DNA of 64,000 bases from contig NC_051105.1 of assembly GCF_901709675.1 (NCBI RefSeq), positions 14,456,604 to 14,520,603 of the forward strand, written 5' to 3'. The notes under the pieces are model-generated. The model searched no databases. It was not told the DNA's origin and worked only from the letters and a program-made list of their open reading frames with translations. Each line of letters begins with the position of its first letter. Within the stretch, counting starts at the first letter, position 1. Below are positions 10,562-21,535 of the stretch, piece after piece. The translations under genes and the position numbers were made by a program. This stretch comes from Syngnathus acus (taxonomy: Eukaryota > Chordata > Actinopteri > Syngnathiformes > Syngnathidae).

Positions 10562-11262
10562 GTATATAGATCTGGGTGTCATCAGCGTAGCAGTGGAAGT
10601 CCAGATTGAGTTTGCGGATGACATTACCAAGGGGAAAGAGGTAACAGATGAATAGGAGGGGGCCAAGAACTGAGCCTTGGGGGACCCCCTGTGTAACTGG
10701 GGAGAGGATGGATGTGTGGCCGGAGAGAGAGATGAACTGGTTTCTGTTGGCGAGATAGGAGGTGAGCCAGTCGAGTGCAGTGCCCTCAACACCTAGTTGG
10801 CGCAGCCTTTGAAGGAGAATGGAATGGTTCACAGTGTCAAAGGCTGAGCTAAGGTCATCCATAGGATGTTGAGGGCACCAGAGTCTGCAGAAATGAGGAG
10901 ATCGTTGGTGACTTTAACAAGAGCTGTTTCGGTGCTGTGAAGTGGGCGGAATCCGGACTGGAAGGGTTCATAGAGGTTGTTGGACTGGAGATGGGTGTGG
11001 AGTTGGGCCTGAGACAATGCGTTCGGGGGTTTTAGAAAGGGATGAAAGGTTGGAGATGGGACGGTAGTTGGAGAGGTTGACTGGGTCCAAGGTGGGCTTT
11101 TTGAGGACGGGGGTGATGGCTGCAAGCTTATAGACAGTGGGAAAGTGGCCAAGGGATAGAGACTGATTAAAAAGGGTGGTGAGGTGAGGGAAGAGGCAGG
11201 CCTTAGTTAAGGTCGTTGGAAGGGGGTCAAGAGAGCGGGTGGTTGTCTTGGATGCGGTGATG
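10562..11262 (-). pseudogene. LINE-A RT core
   Basis: Palm motifs are present in the frame starting at 10862: [14 protein letters not shown] (motif A), [15 protein letters not shown] (motif B) and [11 protein letters not shown] (motif C, both Asp intact). An upstream frame (11152-10829) carries [23 protein letters not shown]. The two frames are out of register at about 10840-10860. These are the RT domains of an L2-like LINE. Confidence 0.8.
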
Positions 11263-11270
11263 ATGTCTAG

Positions 11271-12008
11271 TAGGGGTGTAAATCGCGGGTTTTGTCACGA
11301 TACGATATCATAGATACAAAGAACAACGATACGATATTTGCCGATATCTTAAAGCCTGCTGTGATTCATTCACGATACATCACGATATAGTGCTCTATGA
11401 TCGATATATATATTTTTTTTAAATAAAAAATATAGAACAATATCCTGATTTATAACAATTCATACGCAAAATCAACAAGGTACTGCAAACTCTTTATTTA
11501 GGAAATTACAAGAGTATTGTAGTATACAAAGTGCTTATTTTAAAACTGAATTTTGATGTCGTGTTTTTTCTTTAAATGTGCGGCGAGATTTGTGGTCCCT
11601 GAATATTTGATCACCGCATGGCAGGATTTACAAACTGCACGTGTCTTGTCCGCTGAGCCATCTTTTCTTTGGAATCCAAAGTGCTTCCAAACGAATGACT
11701 TGAAGCCTAAAGGGGAGCAAATTTCCTCGTCTTTTAGGACACTAGCCATAGCACCAGCCCAGGAGCCGCGTACTAGTTGTCGACTCCCCTTTCACGTGCC
11801 TGCTCTGCTCACAACACAACACGCCGCGCACTGCTCCCGGAAAGAGGAAGCAAGCAACAATGAACTGGATTTCAAAATAAAGTCGCCTCTAATGTCCGAG
11901 GTCAAACACGGCGATATAAATCGATGTTTACGTTTAGCATCGATGCCAATAAATCGTAGAGCATTATATCGATTAATCGATGTGTATCGATGAATCGTTA
12001 CACCCCTA
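11271..12008 (-). mobile_element. hAT element with BED-finger frame, 8-bp TSD
   Basis: 738 bp starting TAGGGGTGTAA and ending TTACACCCCTA, with a perfect 8-bp duplication ATGTCTAG at 11263-11270 and 12009-12016. Subterminal regions are full of GATA-type CGATAC/ATCGAT words on both sides. It holds one small BED-finger frame and no catalytic region, so it is a deletion derivative. It lies in the LINE-A linker. Confidence 0.9.
11540..11749 (-). pseudogene. BED zinc finger of a hAT transposase, truncated
   Basis: 69 codons, ATG to stop. It contains a BED-type zinc finger: SFVWKHFGF then AVCKSCHAVIKYSGTTNLAA and HLKKKH (C-x2-C ... H-x4-H pattern). In hAT transposases this N-terminal finger binds the transposon ends. 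The dimerisation and RNase-H-like catalytic domains are absent (the family is usually 600 residues or more). It could still make a short DNA-binding peptide, but nothing shows that it is expressed. Confidence 0.75.
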
Positions 12009-12016
12009 ATGTCTAG

Positions 12017-12765
12017 GATGGTGGAGGAGTCGACAAGGGAGAAGGCAGTGAGAGAGGGGAAGGGCGGGAGGTCAGGAAGGGGGGGCAGGAGAGCAGGGGA
12101 GGTGGGGGAGGAGTTATTGATGGTGTCGGTCAGAGAACTGTTGATTTGGGCGATTTTGTTAAAGTTGACAAGGAAGAAGTTACAGAGGGTGGGTGAGGAG
12201 GGTGGCTTGGTGGCCGGTGGCTGGAGCAATTTGTTGACGGTGGAGAACAGTATGCGGGGGTTCCGGTTGGTGTTATTAATGAGAGATGAGAAGTAAGCAG
12301 ATTTGGCAGCAAGAAGAGCATCACGATAGGAGGAGATGTGTTGTTTGAAGGTTTCAGCATGGACAGTGAGGGGGGTTCTTTTATCGAGGCGTTCAAGCTG
12401 ACGGCCAGTTTGTTTCATGGAGCGGAGTTCTGGGGTGTACCAAGGGGCAGAGTTAGTGAATGTAACAGAGGACGTTTTCCAGGGGGCTAGGGAATCAAGG
12501 GAGTCAGAAAGGATGTTGTTGAGCATGGTGGCGAGGTCATCAGGGGAGGAAGAAGTGGGGTCGGAGGGAAGGGCAGAGGATAAGAGCTGGCAAAACGTGA
12601 TTGGGTTTACAGTCTTAATGTTGCGGTAGGAGATGGTGCGTTTTGTGGAATTATTAGGCGAGGGTAGAGGGGCGGAGAAGAGGATGCAGAGATGATCTGA
12701 CAGTGGAAAGGCGAGAGTACGGGGGTTGGATGTGAGTGGAAAGGAGGAGCATACTATATGCTGGT
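12017..12765 (-). pseudogene. LINE-A linker between endonuclease and RT
   Basis: A frame in this stretch (entering from 12838 and passing into the hAT at 12008) shows the linker of L2-like LINEs: PWYTPELRSMKQTGRQLERL, SYRDALLAAKSAYFSSLINN and RILFSTVNKLLQPP. It is broken by the BED-type hAT at the left and by the LINE tail at 12766. Confidence 0.7.
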
Positions 12766-12989
12766 TGGCCGCTGTTACGTTTTTCCTTTGTCTTTTTGCT
12801 TTGCTTTGCTGTGCTTTGATGGCTTTTATCTTTCGCACTTTCTGGCTTTCTTTGTGGCACCGTTGTGTGGCAGCCTTATGAGAGCCTATCGAGTTGCGCT
12901 CATGTCATCTGTGTGTCTGTTGTATACACGCTCTGTGGTATTGATACTGCTGGGGCCTGAATTTCCTCACCCCCGGGGATCAATAAATG

Positions 12990-13060
<71 letters not shown>

Positions 13061-13062
13061 CA
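12766..13062 (+). mobile_element. LINE 3' end fragment with TCAA tail
   Basis: About 300 bp inserted in LINE-A on the opposite strand, ending in CCCCGGGGATCAATAAATGT and a long TCAA repeat. No coding sequence. The AATAAA followed by a short tandem tail is typical of fish LINE 3' ends. The target duplication is not clear. Confidence 0.6.
12991..13060 (+). repeat. (TCAA)n microsatellite
   Basis: About 17.5 uninterrupted copies of TCAA form the tail of the LINE fragment. The purity suggests a young or actively slipping tract. Confidence 0.95.
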
Positions 13063-13285
13063 GGGTGTGGCCTTTGGTGTAGGTGGGGAAGTTGATGTGC
13101 TGGGTGAGATGGAAGCAGTCCAGTAGGGAGATGAAGTCGGACGTCAGTGGAGCAGTTGGCTGGTCGATGTGGATGTTGAAGTCACTGATGAGTAGGAGGC
13201 GATAGGAAACTGAGGATACGACGGTGAGGAGTTCAGAGAGTTCAGAAAGAAAAGACGGATGTGACTTTGGGGGGCGGTAGATGAG

Positions 13286-14445
13286 TCAAAGTCAAAAGTC
13301 AAAGTCTGCTTTATTGTCAATTTCTTCACATGCCAAGACACACAAAGAGATCGAAATTACGTTCCCACTATCCCACGGTGACAAGACATAGTACACAATA
13401 TACAAACAAGTAAACAACACAAAAAATAAAAACAAGAAGGCACAAACAATGAATAAATAAGAGTGATGAATAAATAATAAATAAAAAAATAACAATAAAT
13501 AAGAGGAGCAAAAATGGAGCAAGTGTGCATACAGCAGACAGTCAGAATATAGCGCAAAAGTACAGGACGCTACGCAGAAGGGGGGAGAGAGTTCAGGATC
13601 CTAACAGCCTGGAGTATGAAGCTGTTGGTGAGTCTGGTGGTGCGGAAGCACAGGCTCCTGTACTTCTTCCCAGAGGGCAGAAGACCAAACAAAGAGTGAG
13701 CGGGGTGACTCACATCACTCACAATCGTGGTCGCCTTGTGGGTGAGATGGGAGGTGTAAATGTCCTTCAAGGAGTGGAGTGAAGCACCAATAACAGCACC
13801 ATCGATGGTCAGTGGCAGGTGTTGGGTGTGACCCTTCCGGAAGTCAACAACAATCTCCTTGGTCTTGTTGACGTTCAGCAGGAGGTTGTTGTCCCTGCAT
13901 CACGTGGCCAGAAGGTCGACCTCCGACCTGTACTGAGTCTCGTCGCCCCCGGTGATGAGACCCACCAGAGTCGTGTCGTCGGCATATTTCCGCACGCGGT
14001 TGCTACCGTAAGTTGCAGTGCAGTCATGCATTAGCAGGGCGAAGAGCAGCGGACTGAGCCCGCAGCCTTGGGGGGCCCCTGTGCTCAGCGTGATGCTGGC
14101 GGGGATTTTGTCGCCAACACGTACCACCTGAGGCCTCTGACAGAGGAAGTCCAGTAGCCAGTTGCAGAGGTAGGTACTGAGGCCCAGCTTGTAGAGTTTG
14201 CAGATGAGTCGTTGTGGCACAATGGTGTTGAATGCAGAACTGAAGTCCACAAACAGCAATCTCACATATGAGTCCCTTCTCTCCAGGTGGGTGAGGGCTG
14301 AGTGGAGGGCAGAGCAGATGGCATCCTCAGAGGACCGTTTGGCTCGGTACGCAAACTGGAAGGGGTCTATGATGGGGGGGAGAATGGATCTGATGTGCTC
14401 CATGACAAGCCGCTCAAACCACTTCATGTTTTCATTCATATCCAT
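13286..14445 (-). mobile_element. LINE-B, Rex1/L2-like, 5'-truncated and internally deleted
   Basis: A minus-strand LINE with 3' end at 13286-13330 (TTTATTGTCAA followed by GACTTTG-type repeats). It keeps part of the RT palm and the C-terminal block (SLHSLKDIYTSHLTHKAT, ILNSLPPSA) but lacks the endonuclease and a piece of the RT thumb. The same 3' tail recurs at 29440-29786 and 55258-55385. It interrupts the endonuclease of LINE-A. Confidence 0.75.
13900..14445 (-). pseudogene. LINE-B RT palm
   Basis: 181 codons: [35 protein letters not shown] (motif A), [19 protein letters not shown] (motif B) and [14 protein letters not shown] (motif C, both Asp present). The frame ends at a TGA just after VDLLAT, where LINE-C has Trp-Cys, so this looks like a TGG-to-TGA change. 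Downstream residues NNLLLNVNKTKEIVVDFRKG continue in the same frame. Confidence 0.8.
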
Positions 14446-15096
14446 TGTTTGTCAAATAGATGGGAGGTTGAGGTCCAATTCAGTGATGGGTAGGGACTGC
14501 TTATGGAGGACAGCAATGCCACCCCCTCGCCCAGAGAGGCGGGGTTTGGCGATGTAGCTGTAGTTGGACGGAGTGGCTTGGTTGAGAGTAAAAAAATCCA
14601 GAGGCTGTTGCCATGTTTCACAGAGAAGGAGCAGATCCAAGTTATTGTCCAATAGTAGTTAAGAAATAACTGGTGATTTGTTGGAGAGGGAGCGACAGTT
14701 CAGCAGCGCGAGGGAGATGGATGAAGGAGCGGGGGGAGGGGGAGCGGAGGTTGTTGAGGTTGGCAGTACGGGAGGTGGGGGTGACGGGGGGCGAGAGGTA
14801 GTCCAGAAAGAGGTGATGGGTGAGCCATCAGGGAACTGTCGGTTAAAAGATAGTCCAGAGCTACGGTGGATGTAGCGGCGACGGCGAAGGATCCCAGCCT
14901 TGCTGGCAGCTGAGGCAGCAGCAGCAGGGAGACGCTGATTATAGTTGAGGTGATGAAGATCAGCAGCAGTGTAGACAAATAGGCGAGAAGTTGGTGGAAT
15001 AGAAGCCCGGAGTAGCAGAAGTGATAGTTCATGGAAGAGATGAGACGTGACAGCAGCTGTGAATAATCCAGATAAAATGCTAGAAGTGGCTAGCAT
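14446..15096 (-). pseudogene. LINE-A 5' region and endonuclease start
   Basis: From 15096 the frame reads a Ser/Pro-rich leader, then LALLNCRSLSNKSPVIS, stops (TAA), and continues in the same element with NNLDLLLLCETWQQPLDFF and SGRGGGIAVLHK. These are the first motifs of an apurinic-type LINE endonuclease (the NxRSL and LxETW blocks). LINE-B cuts the domain at 14446. Confidence 0.75.
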
Positions 15097-15105
15097 TTAT
15101 ATATA

Positions 15106-15245
15106 CAGTGCCTTGCGAAAGTATTCGGCCCCCTTCAACCTTTCAACATTTCGCCACATTTCAGGCTTCAAACATAAAGATATAAAATTGTAATTTTTTT
15201 GTCAAGAATCAACAAGTGGGACACAATCGTGAAGTGGAACGAAAT
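15106..15245 (+). mobile_element. Tc1/mariner-like terminus fragment
   Basis: It starts CAGTGCCTTGCGAAAGTATT beside a TA and extends for about 140 bp. This terminus is typical of a fish Tc1-like family different from the one at 52414. The rest of the element is missing. Confidence 0.65.
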
Positions 15246-15482
15246 TATTATTATTATTATTTATTTATTTTTTGAGTTGATTCCTATTCAAGACACTCTG
15301 ATAAGAATGACTATATTGTTAATATAGGTGGCTACGTCTTAACAGATTTTTGTTGGTGTGGCTCGAGATTTTTTCCAATGAAAAGGTGTGCCGTGAATGA
15401 AAAAAGGTTGACAAACACTGCTTTAGGACAAGGGTGAAAAATTATAATTTCTATAATTGTGCAAAATGGGCCAAAATTGGAC

Positions 15483-16809
15483 CATGGGTGGGCAAACATT
15501 TTGACTTGAATTGGGTTCTAAATTTTGACCGGGGGGGCCAAACCAGGAGCAGATGGATGTAGTGTTTGTGTGAAGCAATATAAACGACATGTAAGGTCAT
15601 TGCATAAAAGGTTTTGGTCTTTAGTAGGTAGTAAAGCATAGATATTCAAAAAAGCTTTTTGAAAACAAATGCATTTATTAACAGCATTAAAAAAAAATTC
15701 ACCAAAAAACTGCTCTCAGTGATTCTCATTAAATACGACACTGTTATTATGAATAACAGTTTCCATCACTTCATCACCTGCAGGTCAGATTTATGAAAAA
15801 TGTTCATTTTATGAGGCGAAATCACATCAAACGGCAAACATTCTGACCAAATACATCATCTTGAAGAATCAGTTAAAGAATACATCTAAATAAAGATATC
15901 AAAACGGCAACACGGTGACCGATATCTGAAAATTAGAGCAGAGCTTTAACTCACAAACATCTGGTGACAGAGGTGAGGAAACGGGAAACACTTCCTTAAA
16001 GTCGGCCTTAAGAACATTAAAAGGTAAGATTAGTTGAAAACAGGTGGTGCATCAATGTCCTTGAGCATCCTGTATTGTTTGAAAATGAGAATGGTCGCTA
16101 GTTTCAATCTCTGCTATTTGTACAAATTATATTCAAAATGCATTTTTTGTTTTTTACAACAAACTTGAGAAACTCCCCTTCATTTCCAGTGGGAACAGTG
16201 TTGTTGGTCTCACTTTTTTTTGCTAGTGCATCATAGTCTGGAGTAAAATTTGTTGTGGCAATTCTTAGGATAGAGCCGAGGTGTTGGTCCGTTAACCTAG
16301 ATCTGTGACGGGTTGATGTTGATGTTTATGTGGCTGAACGTCACGTCGCATAGGTCGAGCGAAATTGTCCACTCTTTTTCTAAACACTCGGCACTCAGTG
16401 TCCGCCTTTCTTTTCCTTGGGCCACTCATTTTAATGGAAGGATTCCAGGGGAAGGTTTGTGGGTGGCTTTAGCGTAAAACGGTATCTGAAAGCTCAGCGC
16501 GCGAATTACGACAATGCTGACGTCACTGCCCACACTCTAAATTCGGCACTGATAGAAATAGAGCACGGAGTGCGGCGTGTCCGTACTACTGAGTACGTAC
16601 ACGCACTTGTGAGTGTGCACCGAGCTTTCTGACACGGCTTCCGGTAATAAATGCACGGGCGGTTCCCCATCTACTGGGGAAACGCAGTCATTGCAGGGAA
16701 AATGACAGGAAAAAAAAAAGTTTAATACCATTTATTCAGGGTTGGTGGGCCGGATTGAACGGCCCCGTGGGCCGGATGTGGCCCGCGGGCTGTAGTTTGC
16801 CCATGTCTG
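15483..16809 (+). mobile_element. H1 hAT-like element, full length
   Basis: About 1.33 kb, from CATGGGTGGGCAAAC to GTTTGCCCATGTCTG, collinear over its length with the copy at 60391-61680. The 8 bp flanking it match at only 5 of 8 positions, so this copy is old. No frame encodes a transposase; non-autonomous. Confidence 0.8.
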
Positions 16810-17015
16810 TTTTAGACTATGACTGCAATGGAGTTGTTTTCCATCTAGATCAAACGGGCCTTTTTATTTTTTGAGTCTCAATGATGCTTTGGAGCCATTT
16901 TGTTGTCATCACTTATGACGAATAAAATATCAAATTCTTCTCCAGGGCTCATGAGTGTGCAAAGTTTGGTGAGGTTTCATGCGTAATAAAGGTGTCAAAA
17001 TGCAATCCTTTACGG

Positions 17016-17195
17016 ATTAAGGGTTGGAATTGGGGGGTTAGATCACCAACTGATTCCCGAGCGCGGCACCGCTGCTGCTCACTGCTCCCCTCTCCCCCAG
17101 GGGATGGATTAAAATCACACGGGGATGGGTTAAATGCAGAGGACAAATTTCACCACACCCAGGTGTGTGTGTGACGATCATTGGGACTTTAATCT
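17016..17195 (+). mobile_element. SINE2, 3' half
   Basis: It starts at ATTAAGGGTTGGAATTGGGG and runs to ATCATTGGGACTTTAATC followed by a T/A-rich stretch. The tRNA-like head is missing. Confidence 0.75.
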
Positions 17196-17985
17196 TTTTT
17201 TTTTTTTTAATAAAAAAAAAAAATCCCTACAAAAACAATGGGGACCAAACAACAGTCGGTGGTCGAGCCTGAATAATAATAATTTCTCCAAAAATGATAG
17301 GGACCTCGGTCACTGCTCTGGCCATAACAATTTCTACAAAAACAATAGGGACCTCGCAGCAGTGGTTACTCCGGACCCTAAAATCAAGGATGTGTGATCT
17401 GTATTCATAGCACATGAAAAAAAAAATAATTTGAGAGTTGAGCAAGTCTTATTTTCAACACACATGCATTGGCTTTACATTCTGAGAACAAAGTCACCAC
17501 TGGCATAAGCATCTCGTACTCAGCTCAGCGGTTGGAAACCTTGGCCACAGTTTCAGAATGGGCAGCGGCTGCTTTCTGGACTCGTTGACATTCAAATTTG
17601 ATTGCTGCAATCGTCTTATATTTATTTATTCACGTACGTATTTACAGTGTAGCAGAGAACCGTGATAAATGTCATGTCACATTTTACGTGGATGTCACCC
17701 AGTGTCCAGATTGAGCAACTAAAGTTGAAAAACTAATGTTAAATTGAAGAACTCTTCTCACACATTTTCTTATACTGAATGAAATTGAAAATTATTAAAT
17801 TATTAATTTCATACTCATCAGTATCAGTACATAGTAAACCAGTGTGTGCGTATATATGTAGTATATGTGTGTGCGCACGCGCGTGCGTGTGTGCGTATAG
17901 AGACACATTCATGACAAGGATTAATGTCTTTCATTGATTAGAAAATTCATACTCTTCATTAGTTATATGCATTGCCAGGGTGGCA
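17196..17985. other. No gene; short local duplication and GT-rich tract
   Basis: At 17225-17385 the phrase ACAAAAACAATAGGGACCTCG recurs in three degenerate copies. A mixed GT/GC alternating tract lies at 17848-17906. The rest shows nothing I can support. Confidence 0.5.
17848..17906. repeat. Alternating purine-pyrimidine tract
   Basis: GTGTGTGCGTATATATG... continuing to GTGTGTGCGCACGCGCGTGC is almost strictly alternating purine/pyrimidine, the kind of sequence able to form left-handed DNA. Confidence 0.8.
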
Positions 17986-17989
17986 AGTC

Positions 17990-18222
17990 GCTGACTGTGT
18001 GGGGGTACACTCATCTGAGTTGTGTGCATTCGGGCAGTGTGGGATCGATTCCCGCTCAGTGAGAGTGTGCATGTGGGTGTGACGATTGGTTGTTCATATA
18101 TGTGCCCTGCGACTGGCTGGCGAGCAGTTCAGTGTGTAGTCTGCCTTTCGCCTGTTACATTCTAAGATAGGTTCCAGCACCCCTGAACAGGATAAGTGGT
18201 GTTGAAAATGGATGGATGAATG
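17990..18222 (+). mobile_element. Old SINE1-like element
   Basis: It shows the head-to-tail order of SINE1 in decayed form: a box-B-like GATCGATTCCCGC, then GCGACTGGCTGGCGAGCAGT, AGGTTCCAGCACCCC, and an ATGGATGGATG tail. Much more diverged than the SINE1 copies at 45.4 and 55.6 kb. Confidence 0.6.
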
Positions 18223-18228
18223 TATAGC

Positions 18229-18530
18229 CGGCCTCTGTTTGTACTTTGTGTCCTCTCTGCATCCATTGCAGCCTGGTCATCCTGGATAAGGGACCGTCCC
18301 ATCTGTGGTCTCTTCTCAAGGTTTCTCAGTTCCCCTAGCTGGAGTTTTGAGTTCTTCCTTGCCCTCTTGGGAGTTTAAGATCAGGGGATGTTTGAGAATA
18401 TTTGCCATTTTTCACATGTCCTGAGTGTTAGTCACCTAAATGTTGAACAGAGGCTGTGATTTACCGAAGTCAAATTCCTTGTTTGGCACGCTCAAACATG
18501 GCGAATAAAAAACTCTTGAATCTTGAATAG
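18229..18530 (+). mobile_element. LINE-C 3' UTR, dead-on-arrival copy
   Basis: Nearly the same as the 3' end of LINE-C at 32780-33073 (CATCCATTGCAGCCTGGTCA, GCCCTCTTGGGAGTTTAAGA), ending in TTGAATC repeats. It has no coding part; a severely 5'-truncated insertion. Confidence 0.85.
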
Positions 18531-19270
18531 TGAACATCTGCATATAAGTAACCCCTGAAATGCATTTACGAGAAAAAAATGATTTTATGTATTGCACTTT
18601 TTTGTATTGATTGGCCAATTAATCAGTAATCTGTATTTTGTTTTTTACCAAAATCAGCAGTGGCATGAACAAATCCATATCGGTTGGGCCCTACATTTAA
18701 GAGTGATAAAGAAGCACGCACGCACGGAACTCAAAGATTAGACACAGAGACTTAGTTGTACCGATATATGGAGGTTTTGTCCACGTCCATAGGCGTCTGT
18801 GGATCTGCGAGTGTTGGGCTGGGTGCCTCTGCCAACATCCCTTCAAATTTCTCTTCTGAATGGCTCTCTATCTTGGTTACACCTTGCATCTGCTAAAGAT
18901 AAATAAAGCACAACCATTTAAATTACTGCAAAAAGAGAGAAACAGTAGTACAAACAGGGACAGAAAATTTGAACAGAAAAATGTTGCGCTAAAGTGTCAT
19001 GATCACATGCAAAGGGCCAAGGGACTAAGGAGTGCCAGAGGGAAAAGTCAAAAATCTCAAAAAAAAAATCATGACTTTATATTTCGTCCTATCCCGGCAG
19101 AAAATGACAGGACAATTGTGTATCCACGTCTCCCTGGGCACTCCCACTCATCGATTCTGAACAAAAGTAAATAACATTATTAAGTCATGATTTTTTTTAG
19201 ATTTTGGACATAATTTTGCATTGCTATGTTTTTGAAAATAAAGTGTAATTTCGTGAACAACAGGCCCGAG
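18531..19270. other. No recognisable gene
   Basis: Apart from an imperfect inverted pair (AAAAATCATGACTTTATA at 19067 and TAAGTCATGATTTTTT at 19181) I see no coding frame or repeat family here. The stretch lies upstream of the candidate exon at 19368. Confidence 0.5.
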
Positions 19271-19367
19271 ATTGGTTTTATGTTTCGTTCCTATGAGCGG
19301 AAACCACTGTGATTGGTTGTTCCCGAAGCAGCCCGGAAGAGATTGGCAATCAGCTATCATTTCAGAA

Positions 19368-19455
19368 ATGGCCGCGAGACGACCAGGCACCGGAAGGCAG
19401 GTCAGGGCTGCCAATAAAGGCTCTGTGGCTTCTGAAGAGGAAATTGAAATTATAG
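19368..19455 (+). CDS. Candidate first coding exon of an unrecognised host gene
   Basis: An ATG in good context (G at -3, G at +4) opens 29 codons, MAARRPGTGRQV...EEEIEII, a basic then acidic stretch. It runs into a strong donor site (TATAG/GTAAGG), leaving the exon in phase 1. The 100 bp before it hold ATTGG (inverted CCAAT) twice, at 19272 and 19315. No repeat family of the window covers this stretch. I do not recognise the protein and see no second exon downstream, where the sequence turns into PG-E and PG-C. It may be a real exon, the first exon of an unrecognised transposon, or chance. Confidence 0.35.
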
Positions 19456-19697
19456 GTAAGGATTTTCATCAGGGTTTAATGGTAAATTGCGTTTAGGAGC
19501 GACAAGTACGCCGAAGCCCAGTGGCCTATGCAAATTGTCGACTACCTTGTACAGTCAGTCGTCCAATGTGAGTGTCGTGTAACGTATTTGTATGTGAGCT
19601 GAAATGTTTATTAATTTCACAAATAATGTCGCTTAAAGATCATGCGCATATGTTTGGAAAAATAAGGACATTTCGATGTTGGTGGGCTTAATGGGTA

Positions 19698-20180
19698 CCG
19701 TATTTTCCGCACCATAAGGCGCACTTAAAGCCTTTACTTTTCTCAAAAAACTAAGGTTCGCCTTTTAATAAGGTGCGCCTTTTGTGTGGACCAAATTCTA
19801 AAATCTGCAAAGTTGTTTTGTATGGCTTCCATAATACACAGGCGTAATACGTAGACCCGATGAACCAATCAGAGGACATTACATTTTACATAGATCGGGG
19901 CAAAAAAGCAGAGGACTATAAGTAACACGTAGAGTTTGTACCTCTACCGCCATTGATAAATAAATACTATCATTTGTGCAAATCTGTTAAGTTGTCTTGT
20001 GTGGCTTCCATAATACACAGGCGTAATATGTAGACCCGATGAATCAAACAGAGGACTTTACGTTTTATGAAAAACAGGGCAAAAAAAACTATCAGAGAAC
20101 TGTACGAAACACGTAGAGTACGTACCTCCGCCGCCATTGATAAATAAATACTATCATTTGTGCAGAGCAAACAGCATAAG
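19698..20180 (+). mobile_element. PG-E pogo-like element end with tandem duplication
   Basis: It starts at CCGTATTTTCCGCACCATAA after a TA. Two direct copies of about 180 bp follow (19801-19980 and 19981-20163), each with GGCTTCCATAATACACAGGC, GTAGACCCGATGAA and CCGCCATTGATAAATAAATA. The right terminus is not found. Confidence 0.6.
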
Positions 20181-20319
20181 GACCCTTTCAAATGGCATAG
20201 ACAAAGAGAAATGCTTACGAGGCACAATTAGAGCTTTCTGGAAAGCCAGGATCATTGCAGAAGAGCAACGTGACAACGAGACAATGACAAGAGCGTCTCC
20301 GTTCGTTTCCTTGTGTTAG

Positions 20320-20428
20320 TGTTGTCATGGTTTCCGTTCGCGTCTCTGTGTACTCGCCCCTCCCCTCCTGTGTCTACTCACAATCAATGTAATCACAGTC
20401 ACCTGCCTCTCATTACCTGTTGTGTATT
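20320..20428 (+). other. LTR-like flank, left of PG-C
   Basis: The pyrimidine-rich sequence on both sides of the PG-C insertion (20320-20428 and 23099-23240) reads as one interrupted segment, joined at TA. It resembles a retroelement LTR (TGTCACTCCCGTCGG) but I cannot place it in a family. Confidence 0.3.
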
Positions 20429-20607
20429 TACCGTAAATTCCGGACTATAAGCCGCACCGGACTATAAGCCGCACCAGCTAAAATTGGGGGATATTTTAGT
20501 TTTTTTCTTATATAAGCCGCACCGGACTATAAGCCGCACGTGCACACGCGTTTTTTTTACAAAGAAAGACCGTTCACAGAAAGCCTTTTTAAAGTTTTAA
20601 TAACATA

Positions 20608-21535
20608 CCGTTTTTTTCCATGTATAATGCGCAAAATTTAACTAATTTATTGTCCTAAAATCTGGGGTGCGCATTATACATGGGTACAATTTTTTTTAAT
20701 TTCTTTTTTTTTTTTTTTTTCTTTTTTTTTTTTTTTTTGTGAAGAAAATCATGGTACAACAATTTTTGAAGAAAATCTTGTCACGGATGGTTCTTTACAA
20801 CGTCACTTTCCTCTCTTTTCATTTTAACCTAACTGATCGCGGTGGTGCCTTTCTGGGCAGTCGGAGAAATCAACGCCAACAAAAAAAATACATCCAGCCT
20901 AGTTAAGAAATCACCAGAAAGATCACCATGACAATTGTGAATAATAAATAAATAATTATTATATATATTATATATATTATTATTATAATAATAAATAATT
21001 GTGATAAATAACTGGAACATCACTCAAATATTGGTGATCCCGTTGAGAGTCTCACATATTTCTTCGCTATCGAGTTTGCTACTGCATGCGCAGTGATACT
21101 GACCGGCAGAATAACATCCGGTTGTTCCCAAAGATGACCTTTTTTCTGAAATAATTTTATGTTTACGGACTTAAGTAACCCGGCCGGGTCATACCAAAGA
21201 CTATAAAAATGGGACCCATTGCCTCCCTGCTTGGCACTCAGCATTAAGGGTTGGAATTGGGAGGTTAGATCACCAAATGATTCCCGAGCGCGGCTGCTCA
21301 CTGCTCCCCTCTCCCCCAGGGGATGGATCAAAATCACATGGGGATGGGTCAAATGCAGAGGACAAATTTCACCACACCCAGACGCGTGTGTGACGATCAT
21401 TGGGACTTTAAAAAAAAAAAAAAAGTCAAAATTTGGGTGCGTATTATACATGGGTACAGGCTTTTTTCCAGCATTGACATGCCATTTTTAGGGTGCGTAT
21501 TATACATGGGGGCGCATTATACATGGAAAAAACGG
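20608..21535 (+). mobile_element. PG-D TIR element, complete copy
   Basis: 928 bp with perfect inverted ends (CCGTTTTTTTCCATG... against ...CATGGAAAAAACGG), flanked by TA at 20606-20607 and 21536-21537, inserted in PG-C. It carries a SINE2 at 21177-21424. An AT-rich palindromic TATATTATATATATTATTATT tract sits at 20958-20995. No transposase. Confidence 0.85.
21177..21424 (+). mobile_element. SINE2 inside PG-D
   Basis: It starts within the end of the tRNA-like head (CCCGGCCGGGTCATACC) and ends GATCATTGGGACTTT plus an A run. Compared with 48474-48594, which reads TTTACGGACTTAAG directly into AGTCAAAATTTGGG, this insertion lies right at that junction. Confidence 0.8.

Larger units (their letters stand above)
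9465..15096 (-). mobile_element. LINE-A, L2-like LINE split by four insertions
   Basis: A single minus-strand LINE can be followed from its 5' region (15096) to the RT C-terminus (about 9465). The pieces are 15096-14446 (leader and start of endonuclease), 13280-13063 (endonuclease), 12765-12017 (linker), 11262-10562 (RT core) and 10016-9465 (RT C-terminus). The gaps are LINE-B (13286-14445), a LINE tail (12766-13062), a BED-type hAT (11271-12008) and a second hAT (10025-10561). The 3' tail is missing. The order and single orientation of the pieces support one original element. Confidence 0.8.
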
